Origin: Exiguobacterium sp. KRL4
GTDB taxonomy: Bacteria; Bacillota; Bacilli; Exiguobacteriales; Exiguobacteriaceae
Length of the DNA: 56,421 bases
Direction of reading: 5' to 3'
Assembly: GCF_001870785.1 (NCBI RefSeq)
Contig: NZ_MOLV01000032.1
Location: forward strand, 1 to 56,421
A program made the position numbers and the translations under genes. Position 1 is the stretch's first letter. Every line of letters begins with the position of its first letter. Below the pieces are notes generated by a model. It made no database searches, was not told the origin of the DNA, and worked only from the letters and a program-made list of their open reading frames with translations. This document shows positions 1 to 7,493 of the stretch, piece by piece.

Positions 1-28
1 GAGTGATACTAATCGGTCGAGGCCTTGT
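1..28 (+). rRNA. 23S rRNA, 3' end only
   Basis: The first bases resemble the conserved 3' terminus of bacterial 23S rRNA (GATACTAATCGGTCGAGG followed by a short pyrimidine-rich tail). Only the last ~28 nt are inside the window. It is followed after ~50 nt by a 5S gene in the same direction, the normal rrn order. The exact 3' end is estimated. Confidence 0.85.
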
Positions 29-81
29 TCTAGCAGATGATCTTGTTGATGACTTCAGTTTTGAGGGCGCGAGCCCTGTCG

Positions 82-197
<116 letters not shown>

Positions 198-213
198 CAT
201 TTATTTTATTTAT

Positions 214-288
214 TCCGCAATAGCTCAGTGGTAGAGCAACCGGCTGTTAACCGGTAGGTCGTAGGTTCAAATCCTACTTGCGGAGCCA
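214..288 (+). tRNA. tRNA-Asn (GTT)
   Basis: Cloverleaf with acceptor TCCGCAA/TTGCGGA, D-loop TAGCTCAGTGGTAGAGC, anticodon loop CTGTTAA (GTT) and T-loop GTTCAAATC. The CCA end is encoded (286-288). First tRNA of a seven-gene run behind the rRNA genes. Confidence 0.96.
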
Positions 289-290
289 AT

Positions 291-365
291 GGCCCGTTGG
301 TCAAGCGGTTAAGACACCGCCCTTTCACGGCGGTATCACGGGTTCGATTCCCGTACGGGTCACCA
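291..365 (+). tRNA. tRNA-Glu (TTC)
   Basis: Acceptor GGCCCGT pairs with ACGGGTC. The anticodon loop CTTTCAC gives anticodon TTC, and the T-arm is CGGGTTCGATTCCCG. CCA is encoded. It starts two bases after the Asn gene. Confidence 0.96.
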
Positions 366-375
366 TTTCTTTTTT

Positions 376-448
<73 letters not shown>

Positions 449-485
449 CTGTTTTTTTTCAATTGTATAAGTTCCTAGACAAACT

Positions 486-569
486 GGGGGGGTAGCGAAG
501 TGGCTAAACGCGGCGGACTGTAAATCCGCTCCCTCGGGTTCGGCGGTTCGAATCCGCCCCCCCCCACCA
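486..569 (+). tRNA. tRNA-Tyr (GTA)
   Basis: A class II tRNA of 84 nt with a long variable arm (CTCCCTCGGGTTCGG). Acceptor is seven Gs against seven Cs, and anticodon loop CTGTAAA gives GTA. CCA is encoded. The all-G/C acceptor is unusually uniform but fully paired. Confidence 0.95.
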
Positions 570-573
570 TGTC

Positions 574-646
574 GAGCCATTAGCTCAGTTGGTAGAGCAT
601 CTGACTTTTAATCAGAGGGTCGCAGGTTCGAATCCTGCATGGCTCA
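574..646 (+). tRNA. tRNA-Lys (TTT)
   Basis: Acceptor GAGCCAT/ATGGCTC, D-loop TAGCTCAGTTGGTAGAGC, anticodon loop CTTTTAA (TTT), T-arm GCAGGTTCGAATCCTGC. CCA is not encoded. Confidence 0.96.
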
Positions 647-652
647 TATTTT

Positions 653-724
653 GCGGAAGTAGTTCAGTGGTAGAATACGACCTTGCCAAGGTCGGGGTCG
701 CGGGTTCGAATCCCGTCTTCCGCT
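653..724 (+). tRNA. tRNA-Gly (GCC)
   Basis: Acceptor GCGGAAG/CTTCCGC, D-loop TAGTTCAGTGGTAGAA, anticodon loop TTGCCAA (GCC), T-arm CGGGTTCGAATCCCG. CCA is not encoded. Confidence 0.96.
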
Positions 725-733
725 TTTTTTTGA

Positions 734-809
734 GGGGCCTTAGCTCAGCTGGGAGAGCGCCTGCCTTGCACGCAGGAGGTCAGCGGTTCGATCCCGCTAG
801 GCTCCACCA
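734..809 (+). tRNA. tRNA-Ala (TGC)
   Basis: Acceptor GGGGCCT/AGGCTCC with one G-U pair, anticodon loop CTTGCAC (TGC), T-arm GCGGTTCGATCCCGC. CCA is encoded. Last tRNA before the operon terminator. Confidence 0.96.
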
Positions 810-824
810 ATTTTGCTTAAAGAT

Positions 825-857
825 CTTAAGCGAGTTTCGTTCGTCTTAAGTTTTTTT
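825..857 (+). terminator. Terminator of the rRNA-tRNA operon
   Basis: Inverted repeat CTTAAGCGA...TCG-T-CTTAAG (one bulged T) followed directly by a run of seven Ts, 15 nt after tRNA-Ala. Fits a Rho-independent terminator for the stable RNA operon. Confidence 0.7.
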
Positions 858-894
858 ATACTTGAAATGCCTGCACTTAAAGTACGTACGCGAA

Positions 895-925
895 AGCACT
901 GTGAGTTTACTCACGGTGCTTTTTT
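895..925 (+). terminator. Second hairpin terminator before arginase
   Basis: Stem AGCACTGTGAG / CTCACGGTGCT (11 bp with one G-U) around a TTTA loop, followed by TTTTT. Together with the preceding hairpin it insulates the rRNA-tRNA operon from the arginase gene. A TATAAT hexamer at 938-943 just downstream could be the -10 box for the next gene; no good -35 box is visible. Confidence 0.75.
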
Positions 926-1025
926 GTTGGTGTTCTGTATAATCATGCGTCATCATGTCGAGTTGAACCACTCGCTTGTTACCGCTTACAATTAAGGTAA
1001 CTTACTGAGTAAAGGGGAATACGTG

Positions 1026-1934
1026 ATGAACATTGCATATATCAGCGTACCGTATCGTTATGGTCAAGGAAAACCGGGGACGGAACAGGGGCCGGCTGCT
1101 GTCGAACAAGCGGGGTTACTTGAGACACTTGCATTAAACGGTCAAGAAGCGGTCCGCTACGGGGAAGCGGCTGTCTTGTCAGAAGATGCAGTCCGGGAAG
1201 AAAATCCGCAACTAAAACGCCTGGAAGGTGTTGTCCATACGACAAACGATTTACATTTAATCGTTCGTGATACGCTGACGGAGCAACGTTTTCCATTACT
1301 TGTCGGCGGCGATCACAGCATGGCGATCGGAACGATTGCCGGGCTCCAACAAGTCGTACCACGTCTTGGAGTCATCTGGTTTGATGCGCATGGTGATTTA
1401 AACACACCCGATACGTCACCATCAGGAAACATTCACGGGATGCCGCTTGCCGTCGCATTAGGGGAAGGGCATCAACGTTTAACGGAGATTGGTGGCAGTG
1501 ACGTCAAACTGCAGCCGGAACACCTTGTGTTCATCGGCTTACGGGATGTCGATGCAGGGGAACAGGAATTGATTGATCGTCTTGGAATCCGTGTCTACGA
1601 TATGGAAGCGATTCGGACACGGGGAATGGACGCGATCATGGAAGAAGCGATCGCCTATCTGAAAGAGACGACCGATGCATTTTATCTCAGCTTCGACATG
1701 GATGGTCTCGATCCGAGTCTGGTCGAAGGGACAGGGACACGTGTCGCAGACGGAATTCTACTGGATGACGCGAAAACGGTCTTACGTCATTGTGCAGAAC
1801 AAGATGACTTCATCGCAGCCGAATTCGTCGAAGTCAATCCGTTGTTGGAAGAAGGAAACGGGACGGCACTCCTTGCCAACGAATTGATTGGAAACTTACT
1901 CCAGTATATGCGTAACTACCGTTTAGTAAAATAA
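1026..1934 (+). CDS. rocF: Arginase
   Basis: Hydrolyses L-arginine to ornithine and urea in the cytoplasm, entering arginine catabolism. The 302-residue product has the ureohydrolase metal ligands in order: GGDHS near residue 95, DAHGD near 120, SFDMDGLDPS near 225, and EFVEVNP near the end. Length matches the family. AAAGGGG (1011-1017) is the ribosome binding site. GTG at 1023 and ATG at 1026 are both possible; ATG is preferred by spacing (8 nt). The gene is monocistronic, with its own terminator just after the stop. Agmatinase and formiminoglutamase share the fold, but the N-terminal GQGKPGTEQGP pattern and NIHGMPLA are typical of arginase. Confidence 0.93.
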   Translation: MNIAYISVPYRYGQGKPGTEQGPAAVEQAGLLETLALNGQEAVRYGEAAVLSEDAVREENPQLKRLEGVVHTTNDLHLIVRDTLTEQRFPLLVGGDHSMAIGTIAGLQQVVPRLGVIWFDAHGDLNTPDTSPSGNIHGMPLAVALGEGHQRLTEIGGSDVKLQPEHLVFIGLRDVDAGEQELIDRLGIRVYDMEAIRTRGMDAIMEEAIAYLKETTDAFYLSFDMDGLDPSLVEGTGTRVADGILLDDAKTVLRHCAEQDDFIAAEFVEVNPLLEEGNGTALLANELIGNLLQYMRNYRLVK

Positions 1935-1943
1935 TGGATGGAA

Positions 1944-1978
1944 CTTGAACTCTTTTCGTCAGAGTTCAAGTTTTTTTT
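1944..1978 (+). terminator. rocF terminator
   Basis: Perfect 10-bp stem CTTGAACTCT / AGAGTTCAAG with a 7-nt loop, followed by eight Ts, 9 nt after the rocF stop codon. Confidence 0.92.
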
Positions 1979-1997
1979 GTTACAATTTAAATTGAGA

Positions 1998-2027
1998 TGA
2001 AACATTATGTGGGTCGACTCCGTATAA
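1998..2027 (+). promoter_or_regulatory. SigW-type ECF promoter (autoregulation)
   Basis: TGAAAC (1998-2003), 17-nt spacer, CGTATAA (2021-2027), just upstream of sigW. This is the known consensus of Bacillus SigW-class promoters (TGAAAC, ~16-nt gap, CGTA), so sigW probably activates itself. The second ECF operon at 19.1 kb has the same -35 and the same 17-nt spacing. Confidence 0.75.
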
Positions 2028-2061
2028 GAGATTGACCGCATAGAGCGGGGGGTATTTGAAA

Positions 2062-2625
2062 GTGGAAGAAACAACACTACGTTTGATTGAACGGGTGAAG
2101 CAAGGAGACCGTGACGCATTCGCGGCACTTGTTGATCTATATAAAGAAGGTGCTTTTCTAGTTGCATTCCGTGTCCTACGTGACCGGATGGAAGCAGAAG
2201 ATGCGACACAGGAAGCCTTTATTCGGGTATTTACGAAAATTGACTCTTACAATGCCCAATGGAAGTTCCGAACGTGGTTGTACCGAATCGTGACGAATGT
2301 CTCGATTGATCGACTGCGAAAAAAACGTCCCGACTATTCGCTTGATGCTGAAATGTCAGGAACAGAAGGACTGACTTTGTACTCCCAGTTGGAAAGTAAG
2401 GACCAGCTCCCCGAAGATCAAGTGATTGATTCTGAACAACGGCAAAACGTTGGGGAAGCGATTGCCGGTTTACCGGAAAAATACCGGATTCCGCTTGTCT
2501 TGAAATACATTGAAGATTTATCGCTCAAAGAAATCAGCGAGCTGATTGATTTACCTGTTGCTACTGTCAAAACTAGAATTCATCGTGGACGGGAAGCATT
2601 GAAAAAGCATTTTGGGAAACGATGA
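2062..2625 (+). CDS. sigW: ECF RNA polymerase sigma factor SigW
   Basis: Alternative sigma factor directing envelope-stress and antimicrobial-resistance genes. The product shows region 2 (DAFAALVDLYKEGAF, then RDRMEAEDATQEAFIRVF and WLYRIVTNVSIDRLRKKRP) and region 4 (AGLPEKYRIPLVLKYIEDLSLKEISELIDLPVATVKTRIHRGR). At 187 residues it is the length of B. subtilis SigW. A GGGGGG Shine-Dalgarno (2047-2052) fits GTG at 2062 (9-nt spacing) better than the in-frame TTG at 2056. It is followed by its anti-sigma gene and then cdaA-cdaR-glmM, the conserved Bacillales order. Probable autoregulation from the TGAAAC/CGTA promoter upstream. Confidence 0.93.
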   Translation: MEETTLRLIERVKQGDRDAFAALVDLYKEGAFLVAFRVLRDRMEAEDATQEAFIRVFTKIDSYNAQWKFRTWLYRIVTNVSIDRLRKKRPDYSLDAEMSGTEGLTLYSQLESKDQLPEDQVIDSEQRQNVGEAIAGLPEKYRIPLVLKYIEDLSLKEISELIDLPVATVKTRIHRGREALKKHFGKR

Positions 2626-2641
2626 GAAGGAGGCACTCACC

Positions 2642-3256
2642 ATGACACGAGAAAAAGTGTACGAACGGATACAGGATTATTTAGATCAGAATCAACCCCC
2701 AGAAGACTTCAAACGACTTGAAGCGGAGTTACGGGAAGCGGATGCGATGAACGAGTTCGAAGAGTATCGGCTCCTCGATGCACAGTTACGCACGCTTCCA
2801 GCACCCAAGCTTTCGGCGGACTTTACATCCCGCGTGCTGGCACAATTGCCCGAACAGGTGGAACATCCGAATGTAACTCCGCTTCGCTCATCATCTCGCT
2901 TTGGCGGGAAGATGAAACAGTATCCGTTACTGGCTGCCGCGTCTGTCTTCATGCTGTTATCCGTCGGCAGTCTCGGTGGATACTTGACGCAGGAAGAAAA
3001 GGACTTGTCCTATACGAACGTCCCTGGAATCGTTGCTGAAAATGGCGAAGTCGTCGTACCGGAAGGAGTCACGGTCGACCAAGACCTCTACGTCGAGGGT
3101 GGAAACGTCCGCATCGAAGGGAAAGTCAACGGGAACGTGACGACGGTAGACGGAAAAGCCTACACAGCAAGCGCCGGAAACGTCACGGGAGAGATCAAGC
3201 AGATCGATCAGCTGTTTGAACGCGTCTGGTACGGAATTAAACGAATCTTTGAATGA
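2642..3256 (+). CDS. rsiW: Anti-sigma factor of SigW (RsiW-like), unusual sequence
   Basis: Membrane protein expected to hold SigW inactive until cleaved by regulated proteolysis. The 204-residue product has an acidic helical cytoplasmic region (about residues 1-80), one membrane segment near residues 96-115 (PLLAAASVFMLLSVGSLGGYL), and an external part. In the external part, VTVDQDLYVEGGNVRIEGKV resembles a short bactofilin-like beta repeat. The classical HxxxCxxC zinc motif of RsiW is absent; the region contains no Cys or His at all. Start chosen at 2642 because GAGAAGGAGG precedes it; an upstream in-frame ATG (2612) lies inside sigW without its own site. Identity rests mainly on position and topology. 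Confidence 0.8.
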   Translation: MTREKVYERIQDYLDQNQPPEDFKRLEAELREADAMNEFEEYRLLDAQLRTLPAPKLSADFTSRVLAQLPEQVEHPNVTPLRSSSRFGGKMKQYPLLAAASVFMLLSVGSLGGYLTQEEKDLSYTNVPGIVAENGEVVVPEGVTVDQDLYVEGGNVRIEGKVNGNVTTVDGKAYTASAGNVTGEIKQIDQLFERVWYGIKRIFE

Positions 3257-3263
3257 GTCAGGT

Positions 3264-3287
3264 GGGGCGAGTCTAACTCGTCCCTTT
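3264..3287 (+). terminator. Hairpin between rsiW and cdaA
   Basis: Stem GGGGCGAGT / ACTCGTCCC (9 bp, one G-U) with a 3-nt loop and only TTT behind it. Probably an attenuating or weak terminator, since a new promoter follows immediately. Confidence 0.5.
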
Positions 3288-3288
3288 G

Positions 3289-3297
3289 TGCTATAAT
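3289..3297 (+). promoter_or_regulatory. Extended -10 promoter for cdaA-cdaR-glmM
   Basis: TGCTATAAT is an exact extended -10 element of the housekeeping sigma factor, about 40 nt before the cdaA start. No convincing -35 is seen, which extended -10 promoters tolerate. It would give cdaA-cdaR-glmM expression independent of SigW. Confidence 0.6.
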
Positions 3298-3336
3298 GAA
3301 AGCTGTTTAAATCAGATGAGATAGGGGGCACGGTTG

Positions 3337-4197
3337 GTGAATTACTTCAACTGGCAACCACTTCAATTTCAATTGTTGAAACTGGGAGAAAACGTACATT
3401 GGTACGATTATATTAATGATGTGATCGATATCGCGGTCGTGACATTCGTCATTTACCGTCTGATGATTATTGTCAAAGGCACAAAAGCAGTCCAATTGAT
3501 CAAAGGGATTTCCGTCATTTTGATCAGCTGGTTCTTAAGCGGATTCTTCGGACTGAAGACGTTACAATTTCTGCTGAACCAAATCATTACGTACGGCCTG
3601 CTCGGAATCATCATCATCTTCCAGCCGGAGTTACGCCGGGGACTCGAACACCTCGGACGGACGAGTAAATTTTTCTCGCGCAGCGCCATCAGCGACGAGG
3701 ACGAACAAGTCCGAATCGTTGATGCATTAGTGTCTTCCGCTCAGTACATGTCAAAACGCCGAATCGGGGCACTGGTCACGATCGAGCGGGAGACGGGGCT
3801 CAGTGAATATGTCGAAACGGGCATTCCGCTCGGTTCACAAATCACGAGTCAACTGCTGATCAACCTGTTCATCCCGAACACACCACTCCATGACGGAGCG
3901 GTCATCGTCCAACAAGGGAAACTCGCAGCAGCAGCTTGCTACTTACCGCTTTCTGAGAGTGCGCATATCTCTAAGGATCTTGGCACACGCCACCGGGCAG
4001 CCATCGGTGTCAGTGAAGTGACGGACAGTGTCACACTGGTCGTATCGGAAGAAACAGGTAGTGTCTCACTTGCCATCAATGGTCGTCTGTACCGAGAACT
4101 CGATGAAGAATCGCTCCGGACGAAGCTGCTTGAGACGATCGTCAAAGTCGAACCGACGAATACTTCCTTCTTGAACTGGATGGGGGCGAAAAAATAA
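3337..4197 (+). CDS. cdaA: Diadenylate cyclase CdaA
   Basis: Makes c-di-AMP from two ATP. Three membrane helices in the first ~90 residues (DIAVVTFVIYRLMIIV; ISVILISWFLSGFFGL; IITYGLLGIIIIFQPELRRGLE) precede the DAC domain. The DAC signature motifs are visible: HDGAVIV near residue 188 and GTRHRAAIG near 218. At 286 residues it is close to B. subtilis CdaA. GTG at 3337 sits 8 nt after AGGGGG; TTG at 3334 is an alternative. It overlaps cdaR by one base (TAATG), so the two are translationally coupled, as expected for an enzyme and its membrane regulator. Confidence 0.95.
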   Translation: MNYFNWQPLQFQLLKLGENVHWYDYINDVIDIAVVTFVIYRLMIIVKGTKAVQLIKGISVILISWFLSGFFGLKTLQFLLNQIITYGLLGIIIIFQPELRRGLEHLGRTSKFFSRSAISDEDEQVRIVDALVSSAQYMSKRRIGALVTIERETGLSEYVETGIPLGSQITSQLLINLFIPNTPLHDGAVIVQQGKLAAAACYLPLSESAHISKDLGTRHRAAIGVSEVTDSVTLVVSEETGSVSLAINGRLYRELDEESLRTKLLETIVKVEPTNTSFLNWMGAKK

Positions 4198-5483
4198 TGT
4201 TCGAAAAATGGTTCAATGAACGTTGGTTCCTGCGGATCGTTGCCGTCTTGCTCGCTATCATGCTGTATTTGATGGTGGCAGGAACCAATTCGACCGTCAA
4301 AAGTGATGCCGCAAGTCTGTTGCCGATTGCCGGTCAAGGGTCAGCGAAGTTTGACGTACCGGTGACCGTCAATTATGATGAAACGCAGTGGGTCGCCTAT
4401 AATATTCCAGAAATGATTGAAACGACGGTCAAAGGACCGTCCAGTAGTTTGACGATGCTCCGGCTCGTCAAAGACTTTGATCTATCGATTGATTTGACGG
4501 GACTTGATCCCGGGTATCATCGTGTCCGTTTAGCGGCGAATGGATTTGGCAAGGATGTCGAAGTGACTCCAAAACAGGAAACGATTGAAGTCTTTCTTGA
4601 TAAAAAAGTCACAAAAGAAGTCCCGGTCCAAGTCGCACTCTTAAATAAAAACAAGATTGCCGAAGGATATGTCGTCGGCGAAGCACAGCCGACGCGGCAA
4701 ACGGTTTCTGTGACGGGCGGAGCAGAAAAACTTCAAGCCATCACGGCGATTCAAGTTCCAATCGATGTAACGGGCCGGGCGGAGACCTTTACGGAATCGT
4801 TTAATGTCAAAGCAACGGATACGAACGGAAATGCGATCAGCGCGACCTATGACCCGGAACAACTGGATGTCACGGTGCCGGTCTATAAAGAAAGCAAAAC
4901 CGTCCCGATCAATGTCGAGACGACAGATGCCGTCAAAAAGGGGTATAAAGTCGTCAAAATCGTTCCCGTCATCACGGAAGCGCGGTTATACGGAACAAAA
5001 GAAGAATTATCCCGGATTGGTTCCGTCAATACGGAAGCGGTCTCCTTAAAAGGCTTAACGAAGACGGTGGATCAGACGGTCAAACTGGTCGAACCGGATA
5101 ACGTGACAGCCATGGAACCAACATCGATCACGGTCAGCATCGTCGTCGAAAAGGAAAATGCCAAAGCGACGACGGAAACGGTCGAAGATCGAGCTGAAAA
5201 AACGATTTCTGGTATTCCGGTCACATTGAACGGATTTGACGAGGCAAAGTATACAATCGACTATGAACAGACGATTGATCTTGTCGTCCGTGGCAATGAA
5301 GCCGATCTTGCGTCGATCGATGCAACGGATATCAAAGCGGTCATCGATGTGACCGGCTTAAAAGAAGGAACACACGGATTACCAATTTCGTACCAGACGT
5401 CGAAAGCCTTTGACGTCTTGCGTCCGGATCATATGGATATCACACTGAAAGCGATTCCCCGGACATCGGTCCAAACCAATTAA
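4197..5483 (+). CDS. cdaR: CdaA regulatory protein CdaR (YbbR repeats)
   Basis: Membrane-anchored extracytoplasmic modulator of CdaA. A short cytoplasmic start is followed by one membrane helix (WFLRIVAVLLAIMLYLMVAG, residues ~10-30). About four YbbR repeats follow outside, each with a pattern such as VPVTVNYDE..., VPVQVALLNKN..., VPINVETTDAVKKGYKV... and IPVTLNGFDEAKYTI.... The 428-residue length suits a four-repeat YbbR protein. It lies between cdaA and glmM, the conserved trio whose products interact in other Bacillota (established for B. subtilis and Listeria). Confidence 0.93.
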   Translation: MFEKWFNERWFLRIVAVLLAIMLYLMVAGTNSTVKSDAASLLPIAGQGSAKFDVPVTVNYDETQWVAYNIPEMIETTVKGPSSSLTMLRLVKDFDLSIDLTGLDPGYHRVRLAANGFGKDVEVTPKQETIEVFLDKKVTKEVPVQVALLNKNKIAEGYVVGEAQPTRQTVSVTGGAEKLQAITAIQVPIDVTGRAETFTESFNVKATDTNGNAISATYDPEQLDVTVPVYKESKTVPINVETTDAVKKGYKVVKIVPVITEARLYGTKEELSRIGSVNTEAVSLKGLTKTVDQTVKLVEPDNVTAMEPTSITVSIVVEKENAKATTETVEDRAEKTISGIPVTLNGFDEAKYTIDYEQTIDLVVRGNEADLASIDATDIKAVIDVTGLKEGTHGLPISYQTSKAFDVLRPDHMDITLKAIPRTSVQTN

Positions 5484-5512
5484 ATCAACTTTGTGAAATG
5501 AGGAAATAGAAC

Positions 5513-6868
5513 ATGGGTAAGTATTTTGGAACTGACGGCGTCCGCGGCGTCGCAAACGTAGAATTGACACCTGAACTGGCATATCGTCTTGGTCGGATAG
5601 GTGGGTATGTCTTAACGAAACACGAAAGTACACGTCCGAAAGTTTTAATTGGTCGCGATACACGTGTCTCTGGACAAATGCTCGAGAGTGCGTTGATTGC
5701 AGGACTCCTATCGATCGGAGCAGAAGTCATGCGTCTTGGTGTCATCTCGACACCCGGCGTCGCCTATTTGACGAAAACAATGGACGCGACAGCGGGCGTC
5801 ATGATTTCCGCGTCGCATAACCCGGTTGAAGATAACGGGATCAAGTTCTTCGGATCAGACGGCTTTAAGCTCGATGACGCAACGGAACTTGAAATCGAAG
5901 GATTACTGGACGAAGTGGAAGATACATTACCACGTCCGTCAGGCAAAGAACTTGGATTCGTTCATGATTACTATGAAGGGGCACAAAAATACCTCCATAT
6001 GTTACGTCAGACATCGGATGAAGATTTCTCAGGCATCCATGTCGCAATCGACGGAGCACACGGGGCGACATCAAGTCTCGCACCACGTCTGTTCGGTGAC
6101 TTGGAAGCGGAAGTCTCGACGATTGGTACAACACCAAACGGTCTCAACATCAACGAAGGTGTCGGTTCAACACATCCGGAACACCTGGCAGCATTCGTCC
6201 TTGAAAAAGGTGCACACGTCGGTCTGTCGTTTGACGGCGACGGTGACCGTTTGATTGCGATCGATGAGAACGGTGAAATCGTCGATGGCGATAAAATCAT
6301 GTTCATCTGTGGAAAATACCTCAACGAAATCGGCCGTTTAAAAGACAATACGATTGTCGCGACGGTCATGAGTAATCTTGGCTTCCACAAAACAGTTGAA
6401 GCACACGGCATGACAGCGCTACAGACAGCGGTCGGTGACCGGTATGTCGTCGAAGAAATGCGAAAAAACAACTACACACTCGGCGGCGAACAGTCGGGTC
6501 ACATCATCTTCATGGATTATTCAACGACAGGGGACGGGATGCTCTCAGGCGTCCAGCTCTTGCAAATCATGAAGGCGACAGGCAAGAAATTGTCGGAACT
6601 CGCAGCAGAGATGCCGGTCTTCCCGCAACGCCTCGTCAACATTCGCGTATCGGATAAAAATGGTGCGATGAACGGTCCGGCTGTTCAAGCAATCATTGCT
6701 GAAGTAGAAGCGGAAATGGCAGGCAACGGTCGGATCCTCGTCCGCGCGTCAGGGACAGAACCACTCGTCCGTGTCATGGCGGAAGCACCAACACAAGAAG
6801 CGTGTGACATGTATGTTGAGCGGATCGCAAACGTTGTTCGTGAAAACTACGCGTTGCAAGAAAACTGA
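5513..6868 (+). CDS. glmM: Phosphoglucosamine mutase
   Basis: Converts glucosamine-6-phosphate to glucosamine-1-phosphate for peptidoglycan precursors. The N-terminus [14 protein letters not shown] is diagnostic. The phosphoserine loop [18 protein letters not shown], metal site [13 protein letters not shown] and C-terminal phosphate-binding [12 protein letters not shown] are all intact. Length 451 residues, as in the family. GAGGAAATAG precedes ATG 5513. It is the last gene of the cdaA operon and is followed by a strong terminator; glmS, the preceding step, follows as a separate ribozyme-controlled unit. Confidence 0.97.
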   Translation: MGKYFGTDGVRGVANVELTPELAYRLGRIGGYVLTKHESTRPKVLIGRDTRVSGQMLESALIAGLLSIGAEVMRLGVISTPGVAYLTKTMDATAGVMISASHNPVEDNGIKFFGSDGFKLDDATELEIEGLLDEVEDTLPRPSGKELGFVHDYYEGAQKYLHMLRQTSDEDFSGIHVAIDGAHGATSSLAPRLFGDLEAEVSTIGTTPNGLNINEGVGSTHPEHLAAFVLEKGAHVGLSFDGDGDRLIAIDENGEIVDGDKIMFICGKYLNEIGRLKDNTIVATVMSNLGFHKTVEAHGMTALQTAVGDRYVVEEMRKNNYTLGGEQSGHIIFMDYSTTGDGMLSGVQLLQIMKATGKKLSELAAEMPVFPQRLVNIRVSDKNGAMNGPAVQAIIAEVEAEMAGNGRILVRASGTEPLVRVMAEAPTQEACDMYVERIANVVRENYALQEN

Positions 6869-6876
6869 GTGAACGA

Positions 6877-6906
6877 AAGGAGTAGATGAAAATCTGCTCC
6901 TTTTTT
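6877..6906 (+). terminator. glmM terminator
   Basis: Stem AAGGAGTAGAT / ATCTGCTCCTT (one G-U) with a short loop and a T run, 9 nt after the glmM stop. Confidence 0.9.
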
Positions 6907-6935
6907 GTTGGAAGGATTTTCAGGCTGACTATGAC

Positions 6936-7067
6936 GAAATGCTTTTTTCATGCGCTTTTCTCAGGCGGAACGCAAGCTAGCTGTCGTCTTTGACAACCGG
7001 GTCTTGCCTGTTCCTGACGGAAGCGGAGCTTCCTTTTCCTGTAGAAGTCGCATGAAAAAAGCATTTC
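6936..7067. repeat. Perfect 19-bp inverted repeat enclosing ~94 bp
   Basis: Arm 6936-6954 (GAAATGCTTTTTTCATGCG) is the exact reverse complement of arm 7049-7067. The enclosed segment has a smaller fold around GGAAGCGGAGCTTCC (7019-7033). An open frame crosses it, but its protein has no recognisable composition and no ribosome binding site. It may be a non-coding hairpin element, a small RNA, or a MITE-like insertion. The stretch from 7080 to 7200 is A-rich and otherwise featureless. Confidence 0.7.
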
Positions 7068-7219
7068 TGTGTCACATGATAAAAAAGCATCATCAAACAG
7101 ACAAAAGACAAAAGACAAAAAAGCAGAGCAAAAATAAAAAAAGAGTTTTTTACAAAATCTAGGTATTAGAGGTATCGTTTAGAAAAATATCGGGAATAGT
7201 TACAAATACGTTACCTTTC

Positions 7220-7248
7220 TTGCTTTTTCTAAATAAAGTTCGTATGAT
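7220..7248 (+). promoter_or_regulatory. Sigma-A promoter of glmS
   Basis: TTGCTT (7220-7225), exactly 17 nt, then TATGAT (7243-7248). It lies about 40 nt upstream of the predicted ribozyme cleavage site, which suits a transcript beginning shortly before the ribozyme. Confidence 0.75.
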
Positions 7249-7280
7249 TGTAAAGTCGGACAGAAACGGGGTCGGACAGA

Positions 7281-7445
7281 AATGAAAGCGCCAGGGCTGA
7301 CTATGTGATAGTGAGCTGACGAGGTGGGGGTTTATCGAATCATTCGGCGGATGCCTCCCGGTACCATGTCAGTACCGTAAATTCATCTGAAATCGTTTAA
7401 GTGATTAGACGGACAGGCAGATGCGTGATGACAACTCTCGACAAG
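7281..7445 (+). ncRNA. glmS ribozyme/riboswitch (glucosamine-6-phosphate-activated)
   Basis: Located in the 5' leader of glmS. AAGCGCCAGGGC places the cleavage site at 7287/7288, before the conserved GCGCC. Downstream come the signature pieces TGACGAGGTGGGGGTTTATCGA (7316-7337) and TCGGCGGATGCCTCCCGGTACC, which match the core of Bacillus glmS ribozymes. When glucosamine-6-phosphate accumulates, the RNA cleaves itself and glmS mRNA is degraded (established mechanism). The 3' boundary is approximate; the accessory P3-P4 helices appear to end between about 7425 and 7445. Confidence 0.93.
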
Positions 7446-7493
7446 AGCCGTTTCCTCTTCAGGGAAATACTTGTAAATGGGAGAGAATGAATT

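Noticed and set aside
6950-7162. 70-residue frame between glmM and glmS
   Set aside because: It begins inside one arm of the 19-bp inverted repeat, has no ribosome site and ends in a Lys-rich low-complexity tail.
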